Assembly (NCBI RefSeq): GCF_024623455.1
Contig: NZ_JANIPJ010000003.1
Location: 124,001 to 188,000, forward strand
Length of the DNA stretch: 64,000 nucleotides
Reading direction: 5' to 3'
From: Paenibacillus soyae
GTDB lineage: Bacteria > Bacillota > Bacilli > Paenibacillales > Paenibacillaceae
The notes below the pieces were generated by a model that was not told where the DNA came from, did not search any database, and worked only from the letters and a program-made list of their open reading frames with translations. Made by a program: the position numbers and the translations under genes. Positions 53,612-62,917 of the stretch are shown in pieces; position 1 is the stretch's first letter, and every line of letters begins with the position of its first letter.

Positions 53612-54658
53612 TTAGCAGCCAAGCAGACCGCCGTACCCTAATTCGATAATATCTTCGCGCGTAATCCGGTCGCCTGCCAATATTCTAGGCAGCAGGGCGT
53701 CGAATGACGTATAAGGATCATGCATGACGCAGCCGGGCAATCCCATAATCGGCACGTCGCCGAGATAGCCCATAAGCAGCATCGATCCCGGGAGCATCGG
53801 CGTTCCGTAGCTGACGATCTCCGCTCCGGCCGCGCCAATCGCGCCCGGCGTGCGATCATCCGGATCGACCGACATTCCGCCTGTTACTAGTATCATATCA
53901 TAGCCTTGGCCCAGCAAATAGAGGATTTCCTTGACAATTGTTTGTCGATCGTCGGGCGCGAAGCGCTGCTCCGCCACCTCGGAGCCGAATGCGGCAAGCT
54001 TAGCCGCTACGGCCGGACCGAATTTATCCTGAATCCTGCCGTTAAACACCTCGCTGCCGGTCGTCAGCAGGCCCGCCCGCACCTTCCTAAGTGGCCTAAC
54101 GCGGATCGGCGCCGCTTCGTTCTCGCTCCGGTGCTGTCTGGCGATCGCCTCGGCTTGCTCCACCTTCGAGCGGGGCACGACGAGCGGAATCGCCCTTGTT
54201 GCTGCGATTGCCGCTCCCGGCTGCACGACCGTGTTCGTCTTGACCGTTGCAAGAGCGATCTCGCCAAGCCGGTTAATCGCTTCGACAACGCCGCGATCGA
54301 TCTGGGCGAGGCCGAGTATCGGCGATTTGATACTTACTTTGCCCTCATGAGGCTCGGACAACAGGAGATCGTTATCCGCAAGCGCGCCGGCCATACGAGC
54401 CGCCGCGTCGTCTTCGTGCAGATCGAGATCCCCGAGCTCCATGATATAGATATGCTCTTTGCCGATGTCGAGCAAGCTCGGAATATCCTCTTCCGTAATC
54501 AGATGCCCCCGCTTGAAGAGGCGGCCCTTGAACTCCCCCGGCACGATGCGGGTCAGGTCATGCGCCAGACGAAGACCAATCGCCTCGCGGACCGGCACTT
54601 CCTTCAGGCTAGTTGATGAGCCGCTTCCTTGGTTTCCATCTATTTCCGCGCCATTCAT
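53612..54658 (-). CDS. MoeA-like molybdopterin-binding protein
   Basis: 348 residues. Contains the MPT-binding (MoCF) domain: VRAGLLTTGSEVFNGRIQDK, GQGYDMILVTGGMSVDPDDR, LMGYLGDVPIMGLPGCVMHD. The N-terminal part (VREAIGLRLAHDLTRIVPGE) resembles MoeA domain 1 in reduced form; with 348 residues it is shorter than typical MoeA. It would take part in molybdenum insertion or in sensing the cofactor. It overlaps the MogA/MoaB-like gene by 4 bp. Confidence 0.8.
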   Translation of the reverse strand: MNGAEIDGNQGSGSSTSLKEVPVREAIGLRLAHDLTRIVPGEFKGRLFKRGHLITEEDIPSLLDIGKEHIYIMELGDLDLHEDDAAARMAGALADNDLLLSEPHEGKVSIKSPILGLAQIDRGVVEAINRLGEIALATVKTNTVVQPGAAIAATRAIPLVVPRSKVEQAEAIARQHRSENEAAPIRVRPLRKVRAGLLTTGSEVFNGRIQDKFGPAVAAKLAAFGSEVAEQRFAPDDRQTIVKEILYLLGQGYDMILVTGGMSVDPDDRTPGAIGAAGAEIVSYGTPMLPGSMLLMGYLGDVPIMGLPGCVMHDPYTSFDALLPRILAGDRITREDIIELGYGGLLGC

Positions 54659-55149
54659 CCGTTATGCTCCCCCAGCTGCCCCGACAATATGCCAAGCGCG
54701 TGAGGCAGTTGGTCCATGATCGCCATCAAGCTTTCATGCACGCCCTTCGGGCTTCCCGGGAGGTTGACGATGAGCGAGCTGCCCCGGATGCCGCATACGC
54801 CTCTGGACAGCATCGCGCGCCTGGTCTTCTGCAAGGCGCCCATTCTCATGGCTTCCGCTAAGCCCGGCACCTGGCGGTCAATGACCTTAAGCGTGGCCTC
54901 GGGCGTAATATCCCTCGGCGCCAGCCCCGTTCCGCCGGTCGTCAGCACGAGATCCGCCTGATAATATTCCGTCATCTCGATGATGGCGGCCATAATCTCG
55001 TCCTGCTCGTCCGGCACGATGCGATAATCCACGATAACGCCGCCCAGCTCTTCCTCGACCAGCTCCCGGATGACCTGCGCGCTTGTATCCTCGCGTTCTC
55101 CGCGCGAGCCTTTGTCACTTGCCGTCAATAAAGCAACCTTCCACTGCAT
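54655..55149 (-). CDS. MogA/MoaB-type molybdopterin adenylyltransferase
   Basis: 164 residues from the ATG at 55149 (GAGGAAAGG upstream; the longer frame lacks support). MoCF fold: KVALLTASDKGSRGEREDTS, DLVLTTGGTGLAPRDITPEA, RGVCGIRGSSLIVNLPGSPK. It adenylates molybdopterin before molybdenum insertion. The stop overlaps the MoeA-like start by 4 bp; moaC lies upstream in the same direction. Confidence 0.88.
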   Translation of the reverse strand: MQWKVALLTASDKGSRGEREDTSAQVIRELVEEELGGVIVDYRIVPDEQDEIMAAIIEMTEYYQADLVLTTGGTGLAPRDITPEATLKVIDRQVPGLAEAMRMGALQKTRRAMLSRGVCGIRGSSLIVNLPGSPKGVHESLMAIMDQLPHALGILSGQLGEHNG

Positions 55150-55187
55150 GTCCCTTTCCTCCCGTCTCGATTCCCATCTTGGGGTTT

Positions 55188-55655
55188 CTATCGCTGGTAA
55201 TCCCCGCTCTTGCCTCCCGTCTTCGCCATGAGCTGAGTCGGTCCGATGACCATATCCTTCTGCAGAGCCTTGCACATATCGTAAACGGTAAGCGCCGCGG
55301 CGGATACCGCCGTGAGCGCCTCCATCTCTACTCCCGTCTTCCCTTTGGTTTTTACGGTTCCTTCTATATATAGCTCGTCCGCCTTGTTATCGGTGAACGC
55401 AATATTAATTCCCGTCAGCGCGAGCGGATGGCACATCGGAATCCAATCCGACGTTTTTTTGGCGGCCATGATGCCCGCAACCTGGGCAACGGCAAGCACG
55501 TCGCCTTTACCGATCTTGCCTTCCTTGATCTTCGCCAGCGTCTCGGGATTCATTCTGACCGTCGTCTGGGCGGTCGCCTCCCGAACGGTAATCTCTTTGT
55601 CCGAGATATCGACCATGCGGGCCCTGCCCTGTTCATTGAAATGGGTAAGCTCCAT
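55188..55655 (-). CDS. moaC: Cyclic pyranopterin monophosphate synthase MoaC
   Basis: 155 residues from the ATG at 55655 (AAAGGGG eight bases upstream). Hallmarks: [71 protein letters not shown]. Converts the MoaA product to cPMP, the first stable pterin of molybdenum cofactor synthesis. 38 bp upstream of the MogA/MoaB-like gene. No moaA lies in the window. Confidence 0.95.
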   Translation of the reverse strand: MELTHFNEQGRARMVDISDKEITVREATAQTTVRMNPETLAKIKEGKIGKGDVLAVAQVAGIMAAKKTSDWIPMCHPLALTGINIAFTDNKADELYIEGTVKTKGKTGVEMEALTAVSAAALTVYDMCKALQKDMVIGPTQLMAKTGGKSGDYQR

Positions 55656-55671
55656 CCATACCGCCCCTTTC

Positions 55672-56331
55672 TTAATCGCCATCCGGATCATGCCGGAAGT
55701 ACAAAGCCTTCTCGGTCACAACGCCGTCCAGGCGCAAATCGTGTTCCTCCAGCGGTACTCGTTCTACAAGCTGCGCCTCAAATCCTGCTCCGATCCACAA
55801 AATCTTCTTCCCAAGCTCCGCCGCTTGCCGGTTCGCCTGCTCCGCGTAACGGTCGTAATACCCCGCCCCGTAGCCCATTCGGCCTCCCTCTCTATCGAAG
55901 GCAAGCCCGGGCACGACGACGATATCCGGCACGGCCTCCGCGGGCAGCTCCGCCATTCGAGCCGGATCCGGCTCCATAATGCCATATGCTCCGGGGATCA
56001 GCTCGTCCCATCCGGCGAACGCGTATAGCTTCATGGAATAGTCCGAAGGAATGGAACGCGGTACGATGACGCCCACTCTTCTGCTCCAGCACCGCTCTAT
56101 GAAAGCTCGCAGGTCGAGCTCGCTCCGAAAGGAAGAGTAGACCATGACGGAACGGCATTCCCGGTCTTCGACCCATTCCGAGAGCTTCTCGCATGCCGCT
56201 TCGGACCATAGCTTCCGATCGCGCGCGCTCATCGCATCTCTCATGCCGGTCCATTGTTTTCTTAGAGATTTCTTGTCCCCGTGCTCCGAATCCCTTATCA
56301 TGCCCTTACATCCTTGTTCGTATCGTTTCAT
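55672..56331 (-). CDS. 5-formyltetrahydrofolate cyclo-ligase
   Basis: 219 residues. N-terminal [20 protein letters not shown] and the C-terminal signature [20 protein letters not shown] then DRYAEQA are typical of the family (YqgN/YgfA). It makes 5,10-methenyl-THF from 5-formyl-THF using ATP. Start uncertain between ATGs at 56331 and 56301. It is 16 bp from moaC and may share its transcript; it is divergent from the ABC-F gene. Confidence 0.92.
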   Translation of the reverse strand: MKRYEQGCKGMIRDSEHGDKKSLRKQWTGMRDAMSARDRKLWSEAACEKLSEWVEDRECRSVMVYSSFRSELDLRAFIERCWSRRVGVIVPRSIPSDYSMKLYAFAGWDELIPGAYGIMEPDPARMAELPAEAVPDIVVVPGLAFDREGGRMGYGAGYYDRYAEQANRQAAELGKKILWIGAGFEAQLVERVPLEEHDLRLDGVVTEKALYFRHDPDGD

Positions 56332-56449
56332 CTTTCTTGTAGTGTACCATTGTTATGCAAGTTTCGCCAATGGAGACGCTAGTTTGTGGTAAACTAGAGA
56401 GGTGCGCGTTTTTTGTCCTGTTGTCATGATGAAACGGAGGTTTCTACGA

Positions 56450-58387
56450 ATGTTATTGCAAGTATCCAATATATCCAAGAGCTACGGCGTCACCCCGATT
56501 CTCTCCCAAATCTCGATGCAGGTGCTGGAGAGAGAGCGGATCGGGCTTGTAGGCGTGAACGGTGCCGGCAAGTCGACGCTGCTTAAAATTATCGCAGGCG
56601 AGATAACCCCCGATTCCGGGGATATTCATAAACCAAAAGATCTGAAGCTGGGTTACCTTGCGCAGAATAGCGGTTTGCAGTCGGACCGGACGATTATCGA
56701 GGAGATGCGGGCCGTATTCGCGCATCTGATCCAAGCCGAGCAGGAGCTCCGCGAGCTGGAGGTCAAGATAGCCGATCCCGAGCTTCATGCCGACGAGAAG
56801 AGATACGCCGACATTCTGGACCGCTATGCCAAACGCTCCGATTGGTTCAAGGAAAACGGCGGCTTCGAGATCAATACCCGCATTAACAGCGTCCTTCATG
56901 GGATGGGCTTCGGCAGCTTTGATCCGGACACTCCCATCTCGACGCTAAGCGGCGGACAGAAGACAAGGCTCGCGCTCGCCCGTATCCTACTGCAGGCGCC
57001 GGACCTGCTCATGCTCGACGAGCCGACCAACTATTTGGACATTGAGACCTTAACCTGGCTGGAAAGCTACCTGCGGGGTTACCCGGGCGCCATCGTCGTC
57101 GTCTCCCATGACCGTTATTTCCTGGATGCGCTCGCCGACACGATCATCGAGATCGAACGCCATGCGGCCAAGCGTTATACCGGCAATTACAGCCGTTACC
57201 TGGAGCTTAAGGCTGCCGATTACGAAACCCAATTGAAGCATTTCGAGAAACAGCAGGAAGAAATCGAACGGATGGAGCAGTTTATTCAGCGCAACATCGT
57301 GCGGGCTTCAACGACCAAACGCGCACAGAGCCGGCGCAAGGCGCTCGACAAACTGGAACGCGTCGACAAACCGCTCGGCGATTTGAAGAAAGCCCATTTC
57401 TCGTTCGAAATCGAACGCATGTCAGGGAAGGACGTTTTGACGGTTGAAGGACTTTCCGTCGAGTTCCCGGGACGCGAGCGGCCTCTGTTCCGGAACGTGG
57501 GCTTCAAGCTGACCCGCGGCGAGACCGTTGCCCTTATCGGCCCCAACGGGATCGGCAAGTCGACGCTGCTGAAGGCGCTGGTCGGCCAGCTTGAGCCTGC
57601 CACCGGCACTATCCAGCTCGGCACGCACGTGAAGCTCGGCTATTACGATCAAGAGCATACGAGACTGAACCCGCAGAATACGATACTCGAAGAGCTGTGG
57701 AGCGCGTACCCTCATTTGGAGGAAACCCGGATTCGCACGGTGCTCGGGAACTTTCTGTTCAGCGGCGAGGATGTTCTGAAACGGATTTCCTCGTTAAGCG
57801 GCGGCGAGAAAGCTCGCGTGTCGCTGTCGAAGCTTATGCTTGCGGAAGCGAACCTCCTTATTCTGGACGAGCCTACCAACCACCTGGACCTCTTCAGCAA
57901 GGAAGTGCTCGAGGCCGCTCTTCTCGATTATGAAGGAACCTTGTTCTTCATCTCGCATGACCGCTATTTCCTGAACAAAATGGCGGAACGGATCGTTGAG
58001 CTCGGTCCGGACGGCATGTCGCATTTCCTGGGAAATTATGACGAAATGTTGGACAAAAAGCGGGAGATGGAAGAAGAAGCGCTGGAAGCGGCCGCGTTGC
58101 GCAGCAGCACCTCCAAAAAATCGGCCGCCCCGGAAGCCGCTCCTTCCTCAAGCTCCTATGAAGCGGAGAAGCAGGCCAAACGCGAAGAACGGAACCGGCA
58201 GCGCAAGGCCGAACAGCTCGAATCCGAAATTGCTCAGCTGGAGGAGCAGATCACGGCTCTTGAGGAACGTCTCGCCGATCCGGAAGTGTTCGGCAACTAT
58301 TTGCGGGTACAAGAGCTTCAAGCCGAGATTGATACGAAGCGCTCTGCGCTGGCCGCAGCCTACGAACAGTGGGAGCAATATATGTGA
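56450..58387 (+). CDS. ABC-F family ATPase (YdiF-like)
   Basis: 645 residues from the ATG at 56450 (CGGAGG nine bases upstream). Two ABC domains: Walker A GVNGAGKS and GPNGIGKS; signatures LSGGQKTRLALARILLQ and LSGGEKARVSLSKLMLA; Walker B LLMLDEPTNYLD and LLILDEPTNHLD. Between them is the interdomain linker with basic helices (RASTTKRAQSRRKALDKLER), and at the end a coiled coil (about 550-645). There are no membrane helices. ABC-F proteins act on the ribosome (translation factor or antibiotic protection). It is the only plus-strand gene found, divergent from the cyclo-ligase gene. Confidence 0.92.
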   Translation: MLLQVSNISKSYGVTPILSQISMQVLERERIGLVGVNGAGKSTLLKIIAGEITPDSGDIHKPKDLKLGYLAQNSGLQSDRTIIEEMRAVFAHLIQAEQELRELEVKIADPELHADEKRYADILDRYAKRSDWFKENGGFEINTRINSVLHGMGFGSFDPDTPISTLSGGQKTRLALARILLQAPDLLMLDEPTNYLDIETLTWLESYLRGYPGAIVVVSHDRYFLDALADTIIEIERHAAKRYTGNYSRYLELKAADYETQLKHFEKQQEEIERMEQFIQRNIVRASTTKRAQSRRKALDKLERVDKPLGDLKKAHFSFEIERMSGKDVLTVEGLSVEFPGRERPLFRNVGFKLTRGETVALIGPNGIGKSTLLKALVGQLEPATGTIQLGTHVKLGYYDQEHTRLNPQNTILEELWSAYPHLEETRIRTVLGNFLFSGEDVLKRISSLSGGEKARVSLSKLMLAEANLLILDEPTNHLDLFSKEVLEAALLDYEGTLFFISHDRYFLNKMAERIVELGPDGMSHFLGNYDEMLDKKREMEEEALEAAALRSSTSKKSAAPEAAPSSSSYEAEKQAKREERNRQRKAEQLESEIAQLEEQITALEERLADPEVFGNYLRVQELQAEIDTKRSALAAAYEQWEQYM

Positions 58388-58394
58388 GAATGCA

Positions 58395-58432
58395 GCAGCC
58401 TCATGAATACGATTCATGAGGCTGCTTCTTTC
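58395..58432. terminator. Bidirectional terminator between ABC-F and comA
   Basis: 14-bp perfect stem (GCAGCCTCATGAAT/ATTCATGAGGCTGC) with a 3-base loop, followed on the plus strand by TTCTTTC. It serves the converging ABC-F and comA transcripts; the T-tract on the minus side is poor. Confidence 0.75.
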
Positions 58433-58438
58433 ATGCGT

Positions 58439-59089
58439 TTAATATTGCTCCATGCTGATAAGTCCCAGCCGTTTCGCTTCCCGGATGGCCTCCGAACGAG
58501 AACGGACATTTAGCTTTTCGAAAATTTTGGTCAGCTGATATTCGACGTTGCGCTGGCTGACATGCAGGATAGCGGCCAGCTCCTTGTTGCTGACGCCGGC
58601 AGCCACTTCGTGGAGAATGGTCATCTCCTTCTCGTTGATCGATACGTCCTCGATCGACAGCTCGGAACGGGAGATGGCGACTTCATTCCTTCGAAGCTGC
58701 TTCAGCAGCGAGATCGGGATAACCGCTTCTCCTCTGAGCGCGCATCTTATGGAATTGTGAAGCTGCTCCCGGGAAGCCGTCTTCGATATAAAGCCGGACA
58801 CACCAGACTCGACCAGCAGATTGAAGTGCGTGCCAATCTCGTACCCCGAATAGATGATGACCTTGCGCTCCGGATCATTCTGGATCAGACGCTTCGTCAG
58901 CTCCAATCCGCTGATTCCAGGCATGTTCAGATCGCACAATATAATATCGAACGCTTCGGAATGCACTTTATCCAGCGCTTCGAGCGCGGATAACGCAACC
59001 GTCACTTTCATCTCTCCGTCCTGCTCGATCATCGTTTTGGTGCCTTCGCCGACAGACGGATGATCATCAACTAATAAGATACGAATCAC
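58439..59089 (-). CDS. comA: ComA-like response regulator (NarL family)
   Basis: 216 residues. Receiver with IRILLVDDHPSVGEGTKTMI and phosphoacceptor Asp53 (IILCDLNMPGISG), and a C-terminal LuxR/NarL helix-turn-helix (EMTILHEVAAGVSNKELAAI then LHVSQRNVEYQLTK). N-terminus and length resemble Bacillus subtilis ComA (DDHPAVMEGTKT). It overlaps the sensor kinase gene by 23 bp. Phosphorylated by the ComP-like kinase in response to the ComX-type peptide, it would switch on density-dependent genes; targets are not known here. Confidence 0.85.
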   Translation of the reverse strand: MIRILLVDDHPSVGEGTKTMIEQDGEMKVTVALSALEALDKVHSEAFDIILCDLNMPGISGLELTKRLIQNDPERKVIIYSGYEIGTHFNLLVESGVSGFISKTASREQLHNSIRCALRGEAVIPISLLKQLRRNEVAISRSELSIEDVSINEKEMTILHEVAAGVSNKELAAILHVSQRNVEYQLTKIFEKLNVRSRSEAIREAKRLGLISMEQY

Positions 59090-61463
59090 GCGAAATTCCC
59101 CTCTCCGATAAACCGTTCGACATAATGAGCGGCATCAGGATGATAACCTCCAGTCCCTTCCCGCGCTCGGAATAGAAGGAAATGTCCCCCTCCAGACTCG
59201 CGACGCGCTCCTTGATTCCCGACAACCCCATGTGCTCGAAGGACTCCTCCATCTGATGGACTTCCATACCTACTCCGTCGTCCTGATAGCGGAAATAAAT
59301 AGTGCCCTCGCGAAGCTCCAGCTCCAGCTGAACGACCTTGGCGCCCGCATGCTTGTCCGCGTTGCGGAGAAGCTCTTGAACGATGCGGTAGATAGCGGTA
59401 ATCTGCTCTTCATCCATGGGCTCTTGGACCGGCGTCGAGCGGAAACGAACGTCGAAATTTACCCGCATCTGCATATGCTCGATAATCGATTCGACGGCTT
59501 CTACGACCCCCATCTCCTTAAGCAGAGGAGGGCGAAGCTCGTTGCAGGTTTCCCGGATCTGATGAATAACGTCAAGCAAGCCTTCCTTAATCTGCTCAAG
59601 CTCACTGCCCAGCTTGTCCGTGATCGGATGGTCCATCATGACCGATTCAAGCTTCCGATACCAGATCAGTTGGTCTTGCAGCGCGGAATCGTGCAGATCG
59701 GCGGCAAGCTTCCTCCGCTCGTTCTCCGATAAGCAGAACAGCATTCGCAGCACCCACGGAGAAGTCGTTTGTTCCTTCCGCACCTCGGTCTCCAAGTCCT
59801 CGATCAAGCCTTCTATAAGATAGAGATTCTCGAACACGATGCTGGAGTAATTGGCCATCGTCTTGAGCCATCTTATTTCATCCGAGTTGAACCGCGTATG
59901 GTTCGTCTTGAGGCCGATCCACAAAATATGATAGCGGGAACGCTGCTTCCCGATTATCATGCCGAGTCCGTAAGGCAGATCGATCAATTCGCCCAGCTTC
60001 AGCGTATTGACGATGCCAAGAAGAAAGTCGCCCGTCACTTTCTCCTCGTCGTTCATGGCAACCGGGAACACGACATGCTCCGCCTGATCGACGATCAGGA
60101 ACGAGATCCGATTGACGGGCAGAAGCGAAGTGATCTCCTGCTTAAGAACCGCCTCCAGGTCGGATTGCTTCATGACCCTCGCGATGCTGCGGGAGAAACG
60201 GTCCAGACTGTCCTGATAGCTGTACATCGCTTTGAATATTTTGGGCCGGAACCGCTGATCGATCTGCTCCTTCGCATAGAGGAACAGCGTCATTCCGATA
60301 AATGTAATCGAGTATAGAAGAAACCATTTCGACCACCCGCCGTGTCGCCCTAAATCCATCACGAAAGCCGCAACGCCGGATACCAAAGCGGCAGGCAGCA
60401 AAGATAACGCGGTGTAGTACTTAAACCTCGTTAATATAAAATCGATGTCGAACAATTGACTTGACGTCGATAGATAGAAATAGACGATGGGAAGCACAAA
60501 TAAAAACAAGGCGGTAAAAGCCGCCGGCAAAATTTGCTTCTGACCGAGCATTAACGGCAATAAATTCATCGTCGTGAACGGGGTAAACGCCACGAGATGG
60601 GAGACGAGCGTAATCGTGAACAACGATTTCAGCTTCGAATTCCTGTGCTTAATGAACTTAAAGGCAAGACGGTATATACATACCAAATTGCCGATTAGCA
60701 CGACGCCGCTATAAGCGATCTTAATATAAGATAACACTTCGAAATCGAATAGATCCGTCCAGATGTATACGAGGCTGAATAAACTTACGGCTCCGGCGAG
60801 CATAAATAAAGCCCTGAGGAACTTCTTTCCAATAAATTGGACATTGAAGCGCCGCAAATAAATATTCATGAAATTCATAAAGATGAGGATAATGGCGGGC
60901 ATCACGACGTAAATAACGGACAGCCCGACCGGGTCGCTGCGGTGGGATGCCGCGGAGCTGTAATAGCATATGCCGATCGACATAAAAAAAAGAATAAGCA
61001 TAAGAACGGCTGGATCATTCTTGCGCTTGACGTACAGAAATCCGGAAAAAGCAAAAAAGAACAGCAACGATATTCCCGGTATATATAATTGAAGCATTAG
61101 TTCTGTGGCCGAATGCTCGTTGGTCCATCCCTTCGAGAAATGGATCAGCGCGCTTGTCCCGTCACGATGCTCGACAAGCACGTTATCCGCATATTCCAAC
61201 GAATTATATTTCATGACGTTATCGTACAAATGCGCGGGTTCGCCGTTCACTTCCACGATGCGGTCTTGCGGCCGAATGCCGGATATAACGGCCTCCCCTG
61301 CTGGTTCAACGGATTGCACGATATATAGATTGTCCGCTTCCTTAACTAATAGCGCGCCGATGGAAGGGATCCTCACGATAACGATAGTCAAATAAAACAA
61401 AATCGCCGCGAAAGCAATGACGAAGAGGATCGCAAGTATTCGGTTTGATTTGGCTAGTCTCAT
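59067..61463 (-). CDS. comP: ComP-like sensor histidine kinase
   Basis: 798 residues. First membrane helix (ILAILFVIAFAAILFYLTIV), an extracytoplasmic PDZ-like domain (about 45-110, VEPAGEAVISGIRPQDRIVE then VNGEPAH), about eight further membrane helices up to residue 400, then a GAF-like domain (about 440-560) and the HisKA_3-type kinase with LAADLHDSALQDQLIWYRKL (H591), ELLRNADKHAGAK and DDGVGMEVHQMEESFEHMGL. This layout (PDZ, multi-helix sensor, NarL-type kinase) is that of ComP, the receptor for isoprenylated ComX. It sits between comX and comA. Confidence 0.87.
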   Translation of the reverse strand: MRLAKSNRILAILFVIAFAAILFYLTIVIVRIPSIGALLVKEADNLYIVQSVEPAGEAVISGIRPQDRIVEVNGEPAHLYDNVMKYNSLEYADNVLVEHRDGTSALIHFSKGWTNEHSATELMLQLYIPGISLLFFFAFSGFLYVKRKNDPAVLMLILFFMSIGICYYSSAASHRSDPVGLSVIYVVMPAIILIFMNFMNIYLRRFNVQFIGKKFLRALFMLAGAVSLFSLVYIWTDLFDFEVLSYIKIAYSGVVLIGNLVCIYRLAFKFIKHRNSKLKSLFTITLVSHLVAFTPFTTMNLLPLMLGQKQILPAAFTALFLFVLPIVYFYLSTSSQLFDIDFILTRFKYYTALSLLPAALVSGVAAFVMDLGRHGGWSKWFLLYSITFIGMTLFLYAKEQIDQRFRPKIFKAMYSYQDSLDRFSRSIARVMKQSDLEAVLKQEITSLLPVNRISFLIVDQAEHVVFPVAMNDEEKVTGDFLLGIVNTLKLGELIDLPYGLGMIIGKQRSRYHILWIGLKTNHTRFNSDEIRWLKTMANYSSIVFENLYLIEGLIEDLETEVRKEQTTSPWVLRMLFCLSENERRKLAADLHDSALQDQLIWYRKLESVMMDHPITDKLGSELEQIKEGLLDVIHQIRETCNELRPPLLKEMGVVEAVESIIEHMQMRVNFDVRFRSTPVQEPMDEEQITAIYRIVQELLRNADKHAGAKVVQLELELREGTIYFRYQDDGVGMEVHQMEESFEHMGLSGIKERVASLEGDISFYSERGKGLEVIILMPLIMSNGLSERGISRDSYLIS

Positions 61464-61483
61464 GCGATCCTCATCCCCTCAGG

Positions 61484-61648
61484 CTATTCCCACATATAAG
61501 AATATCCGTTGTCCCTCTTTTCCATTAATTCAGCCAAAAGCGCCTCTTGTTCTGCCGCGGAAACGCCCGCGAATTGAAGCTGTCCCGACAGGGCGAGCGA
61601 CATCTTCTCCGTGCTGCTGGCTAACTGACGAATCGTTTCTTTCAACAT
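61484..61648 (-). CDS. comX: ComX-like pheromone precursor
   Basis: 54 residues from the ATG at 61648 (GGAGGAG seven bases upstream; an earlier ATG has none). Ends DNGYSYMWE with Trp53 next to last. A conserved Trp near the C-terminus, prenylated by ComQ, is the hallmark of ComX pheromones, and 55 residues is the length of the Bacillus subtilis precursor. The N-terminal part (ETIRQLASSTEKMSLALSGQ) is the leader. Position between comQ and comP is the conserved order. The secreted peptide is probably the last 6-10 residues; exact cleavage is unknown. Confidence 0.82.
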   Translation of the reverse strand: MLKETIRQLASSTEKMSLALSGQLQFAGVSAAEQEALLAELMEKRDNGYSYMWE

Positions 61649-61679
61649 TGGAACTCCTCCGCCTCTCATTCAATCTATC

Positions 61680-61707
61680 ATTATATAGTACATTTATACT
61701 ATATCAA
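61680..61707 (-). promoter_or_regulatory. comX promoter overlapping an inverted repeat
   Basis: Minus-strand TTGATA (61702-61707), 16-base spacer, TATAAT (61680-61685), 32 bp before the comX start. An inverted repeat ATATAGTA, six bases, TACTATAT (61683-61704) lies across the spacer and both hexamers, ideally placed for a repressor or for self-pairing. Confidence 0.7.
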
Positions 61708-61776
61708 GGAAAGACATGACTGAAAACGCAAAGATCATTCGTATTTACCGAAATGACTTTTGCGTGATTGCGCGGT

Positions 61777-62721
61777 TCACTCAACCGTTATATATCCTGC
61801 CGTCAAGCCCAGCAGCTTGTCTTTCCAATCCGCATCGGCATCCGTCTCCCGCAACAGCTCCTCGAACCGATTGTAGTGCATTCGACTCATGACCGAACCG
61901 TACAGGCTTGCGCCCGATTGCTCGCAAATCCGGAAGAACAAGTCTTTCTTCTCGGAAATATCGGATTTCGTTAAGCGGCCTTCGTAATAATCTCTAATCC
62001 AGCTGACCTGTTCGTCGTCCCCCTCCATCAAATACATCGAGAGCAACGTCCGCTTGCGGTTCAGGAAATCGCTCTTGTCGTCCCATCTCATCAGGTCCCT
62101 GCCGTCATTGCGCAGCTGAGCGGCGATTCCGAGCTCCTTCGCGTATTCCGCAACTTTCTCATGCCAAGGATGACCCGCCAGCATCACGCCGCACATACAT
62201 GCCCAGACGAGCAGCGACGCCGACTTCAGTTCGATCATCTCGAGGTACGCTTCTTCCGTCCGAATGCCGTTCATCAAATCGAGCATTTGGCCGTTCGCGG
62301 ATCGAAGGAGCTGTATATTAGTCATCTCCGCCAGCTTCCCCCGCAGTTCCGCGTTCGGCGCGGCCTCTAGGAGCGCCTGCTGGGACAGCGTAATGAACGA
62401 AGTCGCGATATGGACGGAGAGCGGAAGCGGAAGCTTCATCCAGGGCTTGTCCGGGGCATCGCCATCCTCCAAGTCGTCCAAAATGTCGGATGCCAGAATA
62501 AACAGCTCCACCGCGGCCGACGCCTTCTCGATGTCGGCATGTTCGCCGCCGAACATCCGGTAATGGATGGCCGTCAATTCGCCGAACAGCATCCTTTCCT
62601 TCCTCTTGTCTTCGAGGAACAGCAGCGCGTGACGGCACATCGGCTCCGTCGTAAACCAGGTTCGGATACAGTCGCTCATGAGGCCGGCGATTCGATTCTT
62701 GCGTTCGTACTGATCCTGCAC
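61777..62721 (-). CDS. comQ: ComQ-like isoprenyl transferase
   Basis: 314 residues of the isoprenyl synthase fold. First Asp-rich motif DILDDLED (79-86); second motif in reduced form RNDGRDL (204-210) as in ComQ proteins. It modifies the Trp of ComX with a geranyl or farnesyl group during pheromone maturation. It is 128 bp upstream of comX and in the same direction; comX has its own promoter. The remaining helices (SAAVELFILASDILDDLEDG) fit prenyltransferases rather than chain-length synthases only. Confidence 0.85.
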   Translation of the reverse strand: MQDQYERKNRIAGLMSDCIRTWFTTEPMCRHALLFLEDKRKERMLFGELTAIHYRMFGGEHADIEKASAAVELFILASDILDDLEDGDAPDKPWMKLPLPLSVHIATSFITLSQQALLEAAPNAELRGKLAEMTNIQLLRSANGQMLDLMNGIRTEEAYLEMIELKSASLLVWACMCGVMLAGHPWHEKVAEYAKELGIAAQLRNDGRDLMRWDDKSDFLNRKRTLLSMYLMEGDDEQVSWIRDYYEGRLTKSDISEKKDLFFRICEQSGASLYGSVMSRMHYNRFEELLRETDADADWKDKLLGLTAGYITVE

Positions 62722-62917
62722 GGTATGTCCTCCGATTCAAGCAATCTAGCATCTATTATACTATGATTGCTTCCCGGTTACATCCGGCGGCTCTTTCCTC
62801 AATGCTCCCCCCTCGCTTCGTTTGGTTAAGAGTAGAGCGATCAGCTCCATCTTCTTCTGTATAAGGCTTTCGCGCTTCTGTGATGACCGATTGCCAGGAT
62901 GGTCCGCGTCGGGTGAC

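Noticed and set aside
56340..56410. Promoter and palindrome (CTAGTTT...AAACTAG) upstream of the ABC-F gene
   Set aside because: A palindrome is visible, but -35/-10 hexamers with proper spacing could not be assigned; too weak to list as a feature.
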